64,000 nucleotides of DNA from an uncultured Ligilactobacillus sp. (GTDB lineage Bacteria; Bacillota; Bacilli; Lactobacillales; Lactobacillaceae), in contig CAKPXA010000001.1 of NCBI GenBank assembly GCA_934201845.1, positions 248,001 to 312,000 of the forward strand, in the 5' to 3' direction. Shown here piece after piece: positions 35,152 through 43,936 of the stretch. Each line of letters starts with the position of its first letter. Position 1 is the first letter of the stretch. Below the pieces are notes generated by a model. The model worked only from the letters and a program-made list of their open reading frames with translations, was not told where the DNA came from and did no database searches. The translations under genes and the position numbers were made by a program.

Positions 35152-35181
35152 TTGTCATCGGCGGCCCTGGTAATGTATCAT
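35152..35181 (+). promoter_or_regulatory. Promoter for the DUF3013-prmA-rsmE unit
   Basis: TTGTCA (35152-35157), 18-bp spacer, TATCAT (35176-35181). Confidence 0.6.
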
Positions 35182-35215
35182 AATAGTAACTAAATGCATG
35201 GGAGAGGTGGTTTTC

Positions 35216-35704
35216 ATGGCAGGAGACCTTCTGGAGTTTCTGAAGACGGGGCTTGATGCACTTGACTTCAAGGGGGATGTGACGCTTGACTGGGACAGGA
35301 AGGGACATGCGTTCGTCGTGGACGTGATTTTCTATGTTGAGAACGAAGGCGGACTGCAGGTGGAGGATGCTGACGGAGTGACGTCGGAGGAGCCGGTCAT
35401 CTCGTTCAGCGATGCGGTGCTGATTTATGACGGGAAGAAGGGTCTTTCCGGGTACGATCCGGATGATTTTCTGGCCTGTCTGCCGTTTGACGGAAAGAAC
35501 GGCTGGAGTATGGCGTACGGCATGGCGTTTCTGATGTACCTGCAGGTCATCATGGACAACGGGATGAAGGATCTGCTGAAGTTTCTGCTTGATGATACGG
35601 ATGAGGTGTTCGAGCTGGAATGGTCGGAGGAGGAATTCGACAGGCTGCTGCGGAATGCGGAGGAGGAGTATCCGAAGCAGACGCTGAGGTACCCGAAGTT
35701 TTAA
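35216..35704 (+). CDS. DUF3013-family protein
   Basis: 162-residue acidic cytoplasmic protein of the lactic-acid-bacterial DUF3013 family, commonly found directly before prmA. It has an alternating strand and helix pattern with conserved-looking LLEFLKTGLDALDF at the start and DDTDEVFELEWSEEEFD near the end. GGAGAGGTGG precedes ATG 35216. No biochemical role is known. 15 bp before prmA, hence co-transcribed. Confidence 0.82.
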   Translation: MAGDLLEFLKTGLDALDFKGDVTLDWDRKGHAFVVDVIFYVENEGGLQVEDADGVTSEEPVISFSDAVLIYDGKKGLSGYDPDDFLACLPFDGKNGWSMAYGMAFLMYLQVIMDNGMKDLLKFLLDDTDEVFELEWSEEEFDRLLRNAEEEYPKQTLRYPKF

Positions 35705-35719
35705 GTGGAGGAATTTATT

Positions 35720-36613
35720 TTGGAATGGACAGAACTGGTCGTTGAGACGACCCTTGAAGCAAGTGACGCAGTGGTGAATATTCTGATGGAAAACGGTGCG
35801 GGCGGCGTGCAGTTTGATGATTCGCAGGGAGATGACGACTTGAGGATCATCACGTATTTTCCGGAAAGCGAGCCGGTGGCGGAGCTTTCGCGTGACCTGG
35901 CGCAGAGAGTGCGGAAGCTTTCGGACTTCGGGCTCAATCCCGGCAGGGCGGAGGTTTCGGTGAAGACGGATGATGATTCCGGCTGGGTGGATGCCTGGAA
36001 GAAGTACTATCATCCCGTCAGGCTGACCAGGTATCTGACGATTGCGCCGAGCTGGGAGGAGTATGAGCCGGAGTCGGCAGACGAACTCGTCATCAGGCTC
36101 GATCCGGGCAAGGCGTTCGGAACGGGCACGCACCCGACGACAAGGCTCGCCTTGCTGGGCCTGGAGGAAGTCGTGCGCGGCGGCGAGACGATGATTGACG
36201 TCGGCACGGGGTCCGGGGTTCTGGGCATTGCCGCCTGCAGGATGGGCGTAGGCGACGTCTGGGCCTATGACGTCGACGACGAGGCCATCAGGGCCTGCGA
36301 CGTGAACCTGAAGCTCAATCCGGACGTGCGGGAGAAGATTCACGTTGCGGCAAACGATCTGCTGAAGGGCATTGACAGGAAGGTCGACATCATCTGCGCG
36401 AACATCCTGGCCGAAATCATCGTGCCGCTCGTGCCGCAGGCGTTCTCCTGCCTGAATGACGGCGGAATCTTCATCACGTCCGGCATCATCAGTGACAAGT
36501 GCGGCCTGATCAGGGACACGCTGACGGCAAACGGCTTCGTCATCGACCGTGTCTCGCAGATGAAGGACTGGTTCTCGATTGTTGCGCACAGACCGGGTGA
36601 GGATGAGGAATAA
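35720..36613 (+). CDS. prmA: Ribosomal protein L11 methyltransferase
   Basis: Trimethylates ribosomal protein L11 using S-adenosylmethionine. 297 residues from TTG 35720 (MEWTELVVETTLEASDAV), which has GGAGG at 35708-35712; the GTG at 35705 would precede that site. An N-terminal substrate-recognition domain is followed by the Rossmann methyltransferase: KAFGTGTHPTT, MIDVGTGSGVLGIAACRMG (motif I) and CANILAEIIVPL (the NxL/I-type post-II motif). The stop overlaps the rsmE start by one base. Confidence 0.95.
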   Translation: MEWTELVVETTLEASDAVVNILMENGAGGVQFDDSQGDDDLRIITYFPESEPVAELSRDLAQRVRKLSDFGLNPGRAEVSVKTDDDSGWVDAWKKYYHPVRLTRYLTIAPSWEEYEPESADELVIRLDPGKAFGTGTHPTTRLALLGLEEVVRGGETMIDVGTGSGVLGIAACRMGVGDVWAYDVDDEAIRACDVNLKLNPDVREKIHVAANDLLKGIDRKVDIICANILAEIIVPLVPQAFSCLNDGGIFITSGIISDKCGLIRDTLTANGFVIDRVSQMKDWFSIVAHRPGEDEE

Positions 36614-37365
36614 TGCAGAGATACTTCACGAATGAGAATTTGAACGGGGGCAGGCTGGACCTTCCGGCTGACATCTACAGACATGCCGTGGTCGTGATGC
36701 GGATGAGGGAGAAGGACAGGTTCGAACTGGTGACGCAAGATCATGTCGTGCACGTCATGGAGCTGACGGACGTCGATGCGGCGGAAAAGAGCGCGTCTGC
36801 CGTTGAGACCGGACGCTTCGAGCATGCGGTGGAGCTTCCGGTGGAGGCGACGGTCGTGTGCGGTCTGCCGAAGAGCGACAAGACGGACTGGATCGTCATG
36901 AAGGCCACGGAACTCGGAGCCTCGCGCATCGTCTTCTTCGGCGGCGACTGGTCCGTTGCCCGCTGGACGAAGCAGAAGCAGGCAAGAAAGCTCGAGCGTC
37001 TGCAGAAGATTGCCCGGGGCGCTGCCGAGCAGTCGCACAGAACCGTGGTGCCTGAAGTATCCTACATCGAGAGCCTGAAGGAACTGGTCCTCCCGGAAGA
37101 TGCAGTGGGGGTCTGTGCCTACGAGGAGTCGGCCAAGGAAGGCGAAAGGGGGATGCTTGTCCAGGCGTACAGGCGGCTTGAAGAGGCCGGAACGGGGCAG
37201 ATTGTCGCCGTATTCGGACCAGAGGGCGGAATCAGCCCGAAGGAAGTGGAGCTTTTGAAGGAGCGGGGCTTTCTTCTTGCCGGACTCGGTCCGCGGATCA
37301 TGCGGGCGGAGACGGCGCCCATGTACTTCCTGTCTACTCTTTCATTTGCACTCGAACTAGAGTAG
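36613..37365 (+). CDS. rsmE: 16S rRNA (uracil(1498)-N(3))-methyltransferase
   Basis: SPOUT-class methyltransferase acting on U1498 of 16S rRNA. 250 residues with an N-terminal PUA-like domain (MQRYFTNENLNGG... HAVVVMRMREKDRFEL) and the knotted C-terminal domain: MKATELGASRIVFF, EQSHRTVVPEV, VFGPEGGISPKEVELL and LGPRIMRAETAPMYFLSTL, the full RsmE signature. Starts in TAATG overlap with prmA. Confidence 0.96.
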   Translation: MQRYFTNENLNGGRLDLPADIYRHAVVVMRMREKDRFELVTQDHVVHVMELTDVDAAEKSASAVETGRFEHAVELPVEATVVCGLPKSDKTDWIVMKATELGASRIVFFGGDWSVARWTKQKQARKLERLQKIARGAAEQSHRTVVPEVSYIESLKELVLPEDAVGVCAYEESAKEGERGMLVQAYRRLEEAGTGQIVAVFGPEGGISPKEVELLKERGFLLAGLGPRIMRAETAPMYFLSTLSFALELE

Positions 37366-37408
37366 AATAGTAGTCAGAATAACTTTTATGAATGAAGAGA
37401 GGTCAACT

Positions 37409-37735
37409 ATGGAAAAGCGCAGCTTCAGCATTCAGCGCACAATCTGGTATGTGGCGATATCGACGGCGCTTGCGTTCGTTGTTCCGATACTGTTCACGTA
37501 CTTCAACACGACTGACGCACACCGCATCGGATTCATCCTGTTCGGCATCTACGTCGTCTATGCCGTGGGCGTCGGACTCTACGCCGGAAGGGTCAGTGAA
37601 CGCTTCTGGGTACTGCTGGTGTTTCCGGTCATTTACTTTATCGGATACAGGTTCTTCTTTGACGGATACGCAAGGTACTTTGCGCTTGTGTATCTTGCCC
37701 TGAGTGCCGTCTCATACGGCATAACAAGGGACTAG
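37409..37735 (+). CDS. Small four-helix membrane protein
   Basis: 108 residues with about four membrane helices (TIWYVAISTALAFVVPILF, IGFILFGIYVVYAVGVGLY, FWVLLVFPVIYFIGYRFFF, YFALVYLALSAVSYGI). ATG 37409 has AGAGAGG upstream; an earlier ATG at 37388 lacks a site. No family recognised. It lies between rsmE and the structured RNA candidate. Confidence 0.75.
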   Translation: MEKRSFSIQRTIWYVAISTALAFVVPILFTYFNTTDAHRIGFILFGIYVVYAVGVGLYAGRVSERFWVLLVFPVIYFIGYRFFFDGYARYFALVYLALSAVSYGITRD

Positions 37736-37740
37736 GCCGC

Positions 37741-37765
37741 GGTAAGAGGTGTTTTCTTACCTTTT
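37741..37765 (+). terminator. Weak terminator after the small membrane protein gene
   Basis: GGTAAGA pairs with TCTTACC around a short loop, followed by TTTTC. A second small hairpin CGGA-GATGT-TCCG with CCTTTTTG lies at 37790-37811. Confidence 0.55.
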
Positions 37766-37888
37766 CGGGTGGGACGCACGTCACTTCGACGGAGATGTTC
37801 CGCCTTTTTGAAAGCGTGCAAGGAAACATGTTCTTTTAAGGATGTGATGAATTGCCTGTTTTTTGTCCTTATGACACACGAACATATG

Positions 37889-37897
37889 TGTTATAAT
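37889..37897 (+). promoter_or_regulatory. Extended -10 promoter of the RNA/relA transcript
   Basis: TGTTATAAT, a perfect extended -10; an ATGACA box lies 15 bp further upstream. It is over 310 bp before relA. Confidence 0.75.
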
Positions 37898-37903
37898 AAT
37901 TGA

Positions 37904-38190
37904 TATAAAAGATATAAACAGACTTACGTATGGTAGAACATCGGTTTACAATCTTAATTATCATCTCATTTGGGGAATTAAGTATCGCAATAAAGTGCTG
38001 AAAGGACACGTCGAAACAGTCTTGAAGCGAATCTTAAAGGTTTAAAAGCCATTGGCCAGGGACTGGCCCTGGTAAAAGAGCGGAGTTCTGTAAGTCAGGT
38101 GGCTGGAATACCAACGCAACATCCTGAATACTACTTCGTGTTCCCAGAAGCCCGGTCATTTATGGCCGAGTAGTTCACGAAAATTCCGTT
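37904..38190 (+). ncRNA. Candidate structured RNA between its promoter and relA
   Basis: About 285 bp without an ORF, behind a strong promoter. A rod-like fold is suggested: GGGAA (37973-37977) pairs with TTCCC (38141-38145), AAGTA (37980-37984) with TACTT (38132-38136), and an apical CCAGGG-ACTGG-CCCTGG hairpin sits at 38056-38072. A further hairpin CGGTCA-TTTA-TGGCCG (38153-38168) lies before the relA ribosome-binding site. The size and rod shape recall 6S RNA; it may instead be a long relA leader. Not a T-box or a riboswitch I know. Confidence 0.5.
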
Positions 38191-38210
38191 GATTGGACAG
38201 GTGATTGGTT

Positions 38211-40433
38211 ATGGAAAAAGAAAACATTTGGAGCGCACAGGACGTAATCGGAATGTGCGAGAGTTACATGAACGAGGAGCATGTCGCAGTGGTCCGCAAG
38301 GCCTGCGACTTTGCGACCTACGTTCATCGCGAGCAGATCAGAAAATCAGGGGAACCATACATTATTCATCCGATTCAGGTCGCCGGCATCCTGGCCGACC
38401 TGAAGATGGATCCGGAAACCGTCAGTGCCGGTTTCCTGCATGACGTTGTCGAGGACACGCCTGTGACGCTGGGAGACGTCGGCGAACTCTTCGGCAGGGA
38501 CGTCGAGGTCATCGTCGACGGCGTGACGAAGCTGAGCAAGATCCGCTACAAGTCGCATCAGGAACAGCTGGCGGAAAACCACCGCAAGCTGCTGCTTGCG
38601 ATGTCAAAGGACTTGCGCGTCATCATCGTCAAGCTGGCCGACAGGCTGCACAACATGCGGACGCTTGGTCACCTGCGTCCCGACAAGCAGCGGAGAATTG
38701 CCAATGAAACGCTTGAAATCTACGCTCCCCTGGCTGACCGTCTTGGTATCAGCACCATCAAGTGGGAGCTTGAGGACATTTCGCTGCGTTATCTCAATCC
38801 GCAGCAGTACTACCGCATCGTGCACCTGATGAACTCCAAGCGCGAGGAGCGCGTCCGCTATATCGACGAAGCCATCGTTGAAATCAGGGACGCCATCGCC
38901 GACCTTCATCTGGACTGCGAGATCTACGGCCGTCCGAAGCACATCTATTCGATCTACCACAAGATGCACGACCTGCACAAGCAGTTTAGCCAGATCTACG
39001 ACCTGCTTGCCGTCCGTGTCGTGGTGAAGTCCATCAAGGACTGCTACGCCGTGCTTGGCGCCATCCACACCAAGTGGACGCCGATGCCGGGACGATTCAA
39101 GGACTACATCGCCATGCCGAAGGCCAACATGTACCAGTCGCTGCACACGACCGTCATCGGTCCGAAGGGCAAGCCGCTCGAGGTTCAGATCAGAACCGAG
39201 GAGATGCACCGCATCGCCGAATATGGTATCGCCGCGCACTGGGCCTACAAGGAAGGAAAGACGGCCGGCGTCAAGCAGACGACGACGGGTGACAAGCTGA
39301 ACCTGTTCAAGGAGATTCTCGAGATTCAGGACGAGTCGCATGACGCAAAGGAATTCATGGAAAACGTCAAGGGCGACCTCTTCAGCGACCGCGTCTACGT
39401 CTTCACCCCGAAGGGAGACGTCTACGAGCTGCCGAAGGGATCCGGACCGCTTGACATGGCCTATTCCATCCATACCGAAGTCGGCAACCACACGACAGGC
39501 GCCAAGGTCAACGGCAAGATTGTGCCGCTTGACTGTCAGCTGAAGAACGGCGACATCGTCGACATCCTGACATCACAGAACTCCGCAGGCCCGAGCCGTG
39601 ACTGGCTTGACCTGGTGCACACGAACAAGGCCAAGAACAAGATCAAGCGCTTCTTCAAGCAGCAGGACAGGGTGCAAAACGTTGACCGCGGCCATGACAT
39701 CCTGGACCAGGCGCTCATGGAAGCCGGCTATCAGCCTCATGAAGTCCTGAGCGACCGGAAGAACGTCGAGCGCGTGCTCAACAAGAAGCAGCTCACGACG
39801 CTTGATGACCTGTACGCCGCCATCGGCTTCGGCGAGATTCCGACGATGGGCATCGTCAACGTCCTGACGGAGGACATCAGGGCGCAGCGCGAGAAGGAAC
39901 GCAAGCAAGCCCAGGAGAAGGCGCTGCTTGAGGACCACCAGGAAATCAGCGGCAACAAGCCCGTCAACAGGAACAAAAGCGAGGAAGGCGTCGTCATCGA
40001 GGGCATCGACAACCTGCTTGTCCGCCTGAGTCACTGCTGCAGCCCGATTCCGGGCGACGAAATCGTCGGCTACATCACGAAGGGGCGCGGCGTCTCCGTT
40101 CACCGCGCTGACTGTCCGAACGTCAGGAACGCCGAAAAGAACGGCACGCGTCTCATTGACGTCACATGGAACGTCATTCCGGACGTCAGGAACACTTACA
40201 ACACTGACCTGCAGATTGAAGGCTACAACCGTTCGGGACTTCTGAACGACGTCCTGCAGGCCATCAACAACACGACGAGGGACCTGAATTCGGTCAACGG
40301 CCGTGTTGACCACAACAAGATGGCGACAATCGACGTCACCGTGGGAATCAGGGACAGCATTCATCTGCAGCGCGTCATCGACGCCGTCAAGCGCATCCCC
40401 GACGTCTACGTCGTCAAGCGTGTCATCCACTGA
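38211..40433 (+). CDS. relA: Bifunctional (p)ppGpp synthetase/hydrolase RelA/SpoT (Rsh)
   Basis: Long stringent-response enzyme of 740 residues that makes and degrades (p)ppGpp. The HD hydrolase domain is intact (HPIQVAGILADLKM, FLHDVVEDTPVTLGDV), the synthetase domain has RVVVKSIKDCYAVLGAIHTKWTPMPGRFKDYI region and MYQSLHTTVIGP, followed by TGS (VYVFTPKGDVYELPKGSGPLD), a zinc-finger-like helical part (RLSHCCSPIPGDEI) and C-terminal ACT. ATG 38211 with ACAGGTGA upstream is preferred to TTG 38205. The preceding structured RNA region may affect its expression. dtd follows by 12 bp. Confidence 0.97.
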   Translation: MEKENIWSAQDVIGMCESYMNEEHVAVVRKACDFATYVHREQIRKSGEPYIIHPIQVAGILADLKMDPETVSAGFLHDVVEDTPVTLGDVGELFGRDVEVIVDGVTKLSKIRYKSHQEQLAENHRKLLLAMSKDLRVIIVKLADRLHNMRTLGHLRPDKQRRIANETLEIYAPLADRLGISTIKWELEDISLRYLNPQQYYRIVHLMNSKREERVRYIDEAIVEIRDAIADLHLDCEIYGRPKHIYSIYHKMHDLHKQFSQIYDLLAVRVVVKSIKDCYAVLGAIHTKWTPMPGRFKDYIAMPKANMYQSLHTTVIGPKGKPLEVQIRTEEMHRIAEYGIAAHWAYKEGKTAGVKQTTTGDKLNLFKEILEIQDESHDAKEFMENVKGDLFSDRVYVFTPKGDVYELPKGSGPLDMAYSIHTEVGNHTTGAKVNGKIVPLDCQLKNGDIVDILTSQNSAGPSRDWLDLVHTNKAKNKIKRFFKQQDRVQNVDRGHDILDQALMEAGYQPHEVLSDRKNVERVLNKKQLTTLDDLYAAIGFGEIPTMGIVNVLTEDIRAQREKERKQAQEKALLEDHQEISGNKPVNRNKSEEGVVIEGIDNLLVRLSHCCSPIPGDEIVGYITKGRGVSVHRADCPNVRNAEKNGTRLIDVTWNVIPDVRNTYNTDLQIEGYNRSGLLNDVLQAINNTTRDLNSVNGRVDHNKMATIDVTVGIRDSIHLQRVIDAVKRIPDVYVVKRVIH

Positions 40434-40445
40434 CGAGGTGAGATC

Positions 40446-40892
40446 TTGAGAGTAATACTGCAGCGGGCAAGAGACGCCCGCGTTGAAATTGACGGAAAGG
40501 TGCACGGTGCAATCGACGCCGGTCTCGTTCTTCTGGTCGGCTTCGAGGAAGGCGACGGTTCAGAGGAGATCGACTACGTGGCAAGAAAGGTCGTCAACTG
40601 CCGCATCTTCTCCGATGAGGAAGGAAAGATGAATCTCAGTCTGAAGCAGTGCGGAGGACAGATTCTGTCAATCTCCCAGTTCACGCTCTACGCCGACACG
40701 AAGAAGGGCAACCGCCCGAGCTTCACGAAGGCGCAGAACCCGGCTGAGGCTTCGGCAAACTACGACAGGTTCAACGAACGGCTGAGAGAAGAGGGAGCGG
40801 TCGTCGAGACCGGCGTCTTCGGCGCTGACATGAAGGTCAGCTTCATGAACGACGGCCCGGTGACCATCATCTTCGACACGGACAACAGATAG
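40446..40892 (+). CDS. dtd: D-aminoacyl-tRNA deacylase
   Basis: Removes D-amino acids (and Gly from tRNA-Ala) from mischarged tRNAs. 148 residues beginning [19 protein letters not shown] from TTG 40446 after GAGGTGAGA. The signature [17 protein letters not shown] contains the SQxT and GxRPSF-type elements, and the closing [13 protein letters not shown] has the NxGPxT motif. The relA-dtd pair is the usual arrangement. Confidence 0.96.
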   Translation: MRVILQRARDARVEIDGKVHGAIDAGLVLLVGFEEGDGSEEIDYVARKVVNCRIFSDEEGKMNLSLKQCGGQILSISQFTLYADTKKGNRPSFTKAQNPAEASANYDRFNERLREEGAVVETGVFGADMKVSFMNDGPVTIIFDTDNR

Positions 40893-40904
40893 GAGACGTT
40901 TCAA

Positions 40905-41837
40905 ATGGGACTCATTTCACTGGATGAGGAAGCAGAGCAGCTCTGCCTTGAAAGCAGCGGCCTGGTACCGACGACAATCGGTCTGAGCACGTGGCGGGAG
41001 AGACTGAAGTTCGAACAGAGAAATCCCGTCAGCAGGTATGCCGTAAGGACCGCCGTGGAACGGGTCGACGTCGATGAGACACGGTCTTTTGACGAATATC
41101 TGCATTTTCCGGAGAAGGCGGAAGGAAAGCTGCCGGTGATCTACTACATTCACGGCGGACAGTTCATCTCGGGCGGAAACGCCGAGTACCGGAAGCTGCT
41201 GGCGGAACTTGCGGCAAGATGCAATGCTTGCGTGGTCTGCCCGGAATATGCACTTGCGCCGGAAAGCCACGCTCCGGTGCAGCTCAGCCAGCTTCAGGCG
41301 GGCTATCTCGACCTGGCGCGGCTTGCGGTGAAGTACCCGCTTGACCTGGAGAACGTGACCATTGCCGGCGATGACGTCGGCGGCGGAATGGCGGTGACGC
41401 TTGCCGCCTCGTCCGAGGCCCGTCACCTGCGGGCCGGCCGGCTGCTTTTGTTCTACCCGGTCGTCAATGCGAACTTCGACAACCAGACGTATTATGAATA
41501 CGCCGGCGGCTACCGGATCACGCGCGAGCAGATGAAGTGGGTCTGGGAACAGTACCTGGGCGGCATTCCGAAGAACAGTCCGCTGACTTCGCCGCTGCTC
41601 AGAAAGAAGGCGGAGCTTTCCGCCCTGCCGAAGACGCTCATTCTCACCGCCGAGGCCGACGTGACGAGAAGCGAGGGCGAATCGCTCGGCCGCAAGCTGA
41701 GGGACTCCGGCGTCGACGTCTCGGTGGCGCGGATTCTCGGCACGGTCCACGACTTCGTGATGCTCAACTTACTGGACGAAACGAACGCCTGCCGCATGGC
41801 CATGGACATGGCAACGGGCTTTGTCAGAAGGGACTGA
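40905..41837 (+). CDS. Alpha/beta hydrolase (HSL-like) with Ser-to-Asp at the nucleophile position
   Basis: 310-residue alpha/beta hydrolase resembling the hormone-sensitive-lipase group: the oxyanion motif HGG (YIHGGQFISGG) and CVVCPEYALAPESHAPVQL are clear, with likely acid and base residues in LTAEADVTRSEGE and GTVHDFVML. The nucleophile motif, normally GDSAGG, reads GDDVGG (residues 155-160; GGC GAT GAC GTC GGC GGC), so the catalytic Ser is replaced by Asp. It may be inactive or use a different chemistry. ATG 40905 follows AGGAGACG, 13 bp after dtd. Confidence 0.85.
   Translation: MGLISLDEEAEQLCLESSGLVPTTIGLSTWRERLKFEQRNPVSRYAVRTAVERVDVDETRSFDEYLHFPEKAEGKLPVIYYIHGGQFISGGNAEYRKLLAELAARCNACVVCPEYALAPESHAPVQLSQLQAGYLDLARLAVKYPLDLENVTIAGDDVGGGMAVTLAASSEARHLRAGRLLLFYPVVNANFDNQTYYEYAGGYRITREQMKWVWEQYLGGIPKNSPLTSPLLRKKAELSALPKTLILTAEADVTRSEGESLGRKLRDSGVDVSVARILGTVHDFVMLNLLDETNACRMAMDMATGFVRRD
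41100..41107 (+). other. CTGCATTT inside a coding region
   Basis: The motif encodes Leu-His-Phe in YLHFPEKAEG and is probably coincidental; recorded as a comparison for the intergenic copies. Confidence 0.3.
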
Positions 41838-41890
41838 GCGTTTCTTCCGACAGGGCTTTGACTTTGAAAACAGATTAATGAGGTGTAGTC

Positions 41891-42514
41891 TTGTATCAGA
41901 ATTATTTCTTTGACTTTGACGGAACATTGTACAATACATATCCGGGGATGGTTCACGCCTTCGTTTCCGCATATGAGAACCAGGGCGTCCGGCTTGACCG
42001 AAACGAGACGTACCGCCTGATGCGGGCGGAGTCGGTGCGCTACTGCTTTGCCGAACTTGAGCGGAAGTATCCGGAACTTGACCGGGAGAGGCTTCATGCG
42101 GACTATCATGCGATTGAAGGGACCGTGCAGGACAGGGCGCTTCCGTTTGACGGTGCCGGCGAGCTGCTGGAGGCAATCAGGCAAAACGGCGGCAGAAGCT
42201 TTCTTCTGACGCACAGGGATGCGTCGGCGGAGAACATTCTGCGCCGGGACGGCCTGCTTGAGTACTTCACGGACTTCGTGACCGCAGACGACGGCTTCAG
42301 GCGGAAGCCGGACCCGCAGTCGCTGAACTATCTGATTGAAGGAAACGGCGTTGACAGGAAGACGGCGGCGATGGTCGGCGACCGGACGCTTGACGTCGAT
42401 GCCGGCCACAATGCGGGCATTGCCGGCATCCTGTTCGATCCGGACGGGCTGATCGACGCTTCGCTCTGTCATCCGGAACTTTGCGTCAGTGAACTGAGAG
42501 GAATGATTGGATGA
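41891..42514 (+). CDS. HAD-superfamily phosphatase
   Basis: 207-residue HAD hydrolase of subclass IA (phosphoglycolate phosphatase or beta-phosphoglucomutase type). Motif I is [11 protein letters not shown] with the nucleophile and acid Asp pair, motif [10 protein letters not shown], motif III Lys in RRKPDPQSL, motif [14 protein letters not shown]. The helical cap is at about 20-85. TTG 41891 has GAGGTG upstream. It overlaps msrA by 4 bp (ATGA). Substrate unknown. Confidence 0.88.
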   Translation: MYQNYFFDFDGTLYNTYPGMVHAFVSAYENQGVRLDRNETYRLMRAESVRYCFAELERKYPELDRERLHADYHAIEGTVQDRALPFDGAGELLEAIRQNGGRSFLLTHRDASAENILRRDGLLEYFTDFVTADDGFRRKPDPQSLNYLIEGNGVDRKTAAMVGDRTLDVDAGHNAGIAGILFDPDGLIDASLCHPELCVSELRGMIG

Positions 42515-43041
42515 AGGATGAGAACATTGAGACTGCCGTCTTTGCCGGCGGCTGCTTCTGGTGCATGACGAAGCCGTTTGACGAGCTTCCGGGCATCATT
42601 TCGGTCCGTTCGGGCTACACCGGCGGCACCGTTGCCGACCCGACCTACGAGCAGGTGAAGTCCGGGGCCACGGGCCACACCGAGGCAGTCAGAATTGTAT
42701 TTGACAGGAGCATCATCACCTACGACGAGCTGCTTGACATCTACTGGCGCCAGACCGACCCGACGGACGCTTCGGGCCAGTTCCAGGACCGCGGGTCGAA
42801 CTACCGCCCGGTGATCTTCGTCCGCGATGAAATGCAGAGGAGGGCCGCGGAGGAGTCGATGAGACGCCTCATTGCAAGTGAGCGCTTCGACAGGCCGGTC
42901 GTGACGAAGATCGAGCCTGTCTGCCCGTTCTACGAGGCGGAAGAGGAGCACCAGCAGTTCTATAGGAAGCATCCGGAGCGGATGGAGTACGAGGAAGAGC
43001 AGGGAAGACGCCGGTTTATAGAAGATAACTGGACTGACTGA
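42511..43041 (+). CDS. msrA: Peptide-methionine (S)-S-oxide reductase
   Basis: Repairs oxidised methionine. 176 residues with the active site GCFWCM near the N-terminus, [20 protein letters not shown] and [13 protein letters not shown], all MsrA hallmarks. Only the catalytic Cys of GCFWC and the second Cys in it are near; a resolving Cys lies in [11 protein letters not shown]. Starts in the ATGA overlap with the HAD gene. Confidence 0.96.
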   Translation: MKDENIETAVFAGGCFWCMTKPFDELPGIISVRSGYTGGTVADPTYEQVKSGATGHTEAVRIVFDRSIITYDELLDIYWRQTDPTDASGQFQDRGSNYRPVIFVRDEMQRRAAEESMRRLIASERFDRPVVTKIEPVCPFYEAEEEHQQFYRKHPERMEYEEEQGRRRFIEDNWTD

Positions 43042-43054
43042 AAGGAAAGAAACG

Positions 43055-43927
43055 ATGGAAGATTTACAGGATATGTTCAAGCAGCACACGCTGATCATGA
43101 AGGCGACGACGGCCATGTTCTACGGCATTCTGGTGTCCGTGGCCATGAACTTCTTCTGGGAGCCGGGACACATCTACTCGTCCGGCATCACCGGTCTGGC
43201 ACAGCTCATCGGCACGCTGACGAAGAATGCGCCGGTGCACCTGTCTACGGCCCTGATGCTGTTCGTCCTGAACATCCCGCTGTTTGTCCTGGGCTGGAAG
43301 CAGATTGGCCACAGGTTCACGCTGTTCACGATTCTTGCGGTCCTCTGCTCGTCCGTCATGATCAAGGCCCTGCATCCGGTGCCGCTGACGAAGGACCCGA
43401 TCATCTGCGCCATCTTCGGTGCGACGATCAACGGCTTCGGCACGGGTCTGGCGCTGAAGAACGGCATCTCGACCGGCGGGCTGGACATCCTTGGCCTGAC
43501 GATCAGGAAGCACACCGGAAAGAGCATCGGGACCATCAACCTTGTCTTCAACTTCTTCATCATCCTTGCCGCCGGCGCCGTCTTCGGCTGGCCGTACGCG
43601 TTCTATTCCGCACTGAGCATCTTCATCAATGCGCGCGTCATGGACATGGTCTACACGAAGCAGCAGAAGATGCAGGTCATGATCGTCACCTCCAGGCCGA
43701 AGAGCGTCATCGACTGCATCCAGAACCGGATGCGGCGCGGCATCACCATCGTGCACGGTGCGGAGGGCGCATACAAGCATGACGAGAAGACGATTCTGTT
43801 CACGGTCATCTCGCGCTACGAGCAGCCGGAACTGAGAAGGGCGATGATCGAGTCCGACCCCGATGCCTTCGTCAGCATCGCGGACAACGTTCATATCATG
43901 GGCCGTTTCTACGAGCCGGAACCCTGA
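43055..43927 (+). CDS. YitT-family membrane protein
   Basis: 290 residues: five to six membrane helices in the first 200 residues (YitT/DUF161 type, with SSGITGLAQLI and KNGISTGGLDILGLTIRK) and a soluble C-terminal DUF2179 domain (MIVTSRPKSVIDCIQNRMRRGITIVHGAEGAY). The function of the family is unknown; transport is often supposed. GAAAGGAA precedes ATG 43055. Spacing of 13 bp from msrA suggests one transcript. Confidence 0.88.
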   Translation: MEDLQDMFKQHTLIMKATTAMFYGILVSVAMNFFWEPGHIYSSGITGLAQLIGTLTKNAPVHLSTALMLFVLNIPLFVLGWKQIGHRFTLFTILAVLCSSVMIKALHPVPLTKDPIICAIFGATINGFGTGLALKNGISTGGLDILGLTIRKHTGKSIGTINLVFNFFIILAAGAVFGWPYAFYSALSIFINARVMDMVYTKQQKMQVMIVTSRPKSVIDCIQNRMRRGITIVHGAEGAYKHDEKTILFTVISRYEQPELRRAMIESDPDAFVSIADNVHIMGRFYEPEP

Positions 43928-43936
43928 GGTGTCAAG

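Noticed and set aside
34653-35183. 176-codon plus-strand frame in the long spacer after the lipoprotein gene
   Set aside because: No ribosome-binding site, begins inside a terminator, runs through repeat copy C and has irregular composition rich in Cys, His, Pro and Gly.
35051-36589. 512-codon open frame on the minus strand
   Set aside because: It lies antisense to DUF3013 and prmA, is rich in Arg/His/Leu in the way GC-rich shadow frames are, and has no ribosome-binding site or domain.
37904-38190. T-box leader for relA
   Set aside because: No GGGTGG-ACCGCG box and no terminator with a T run before relA.
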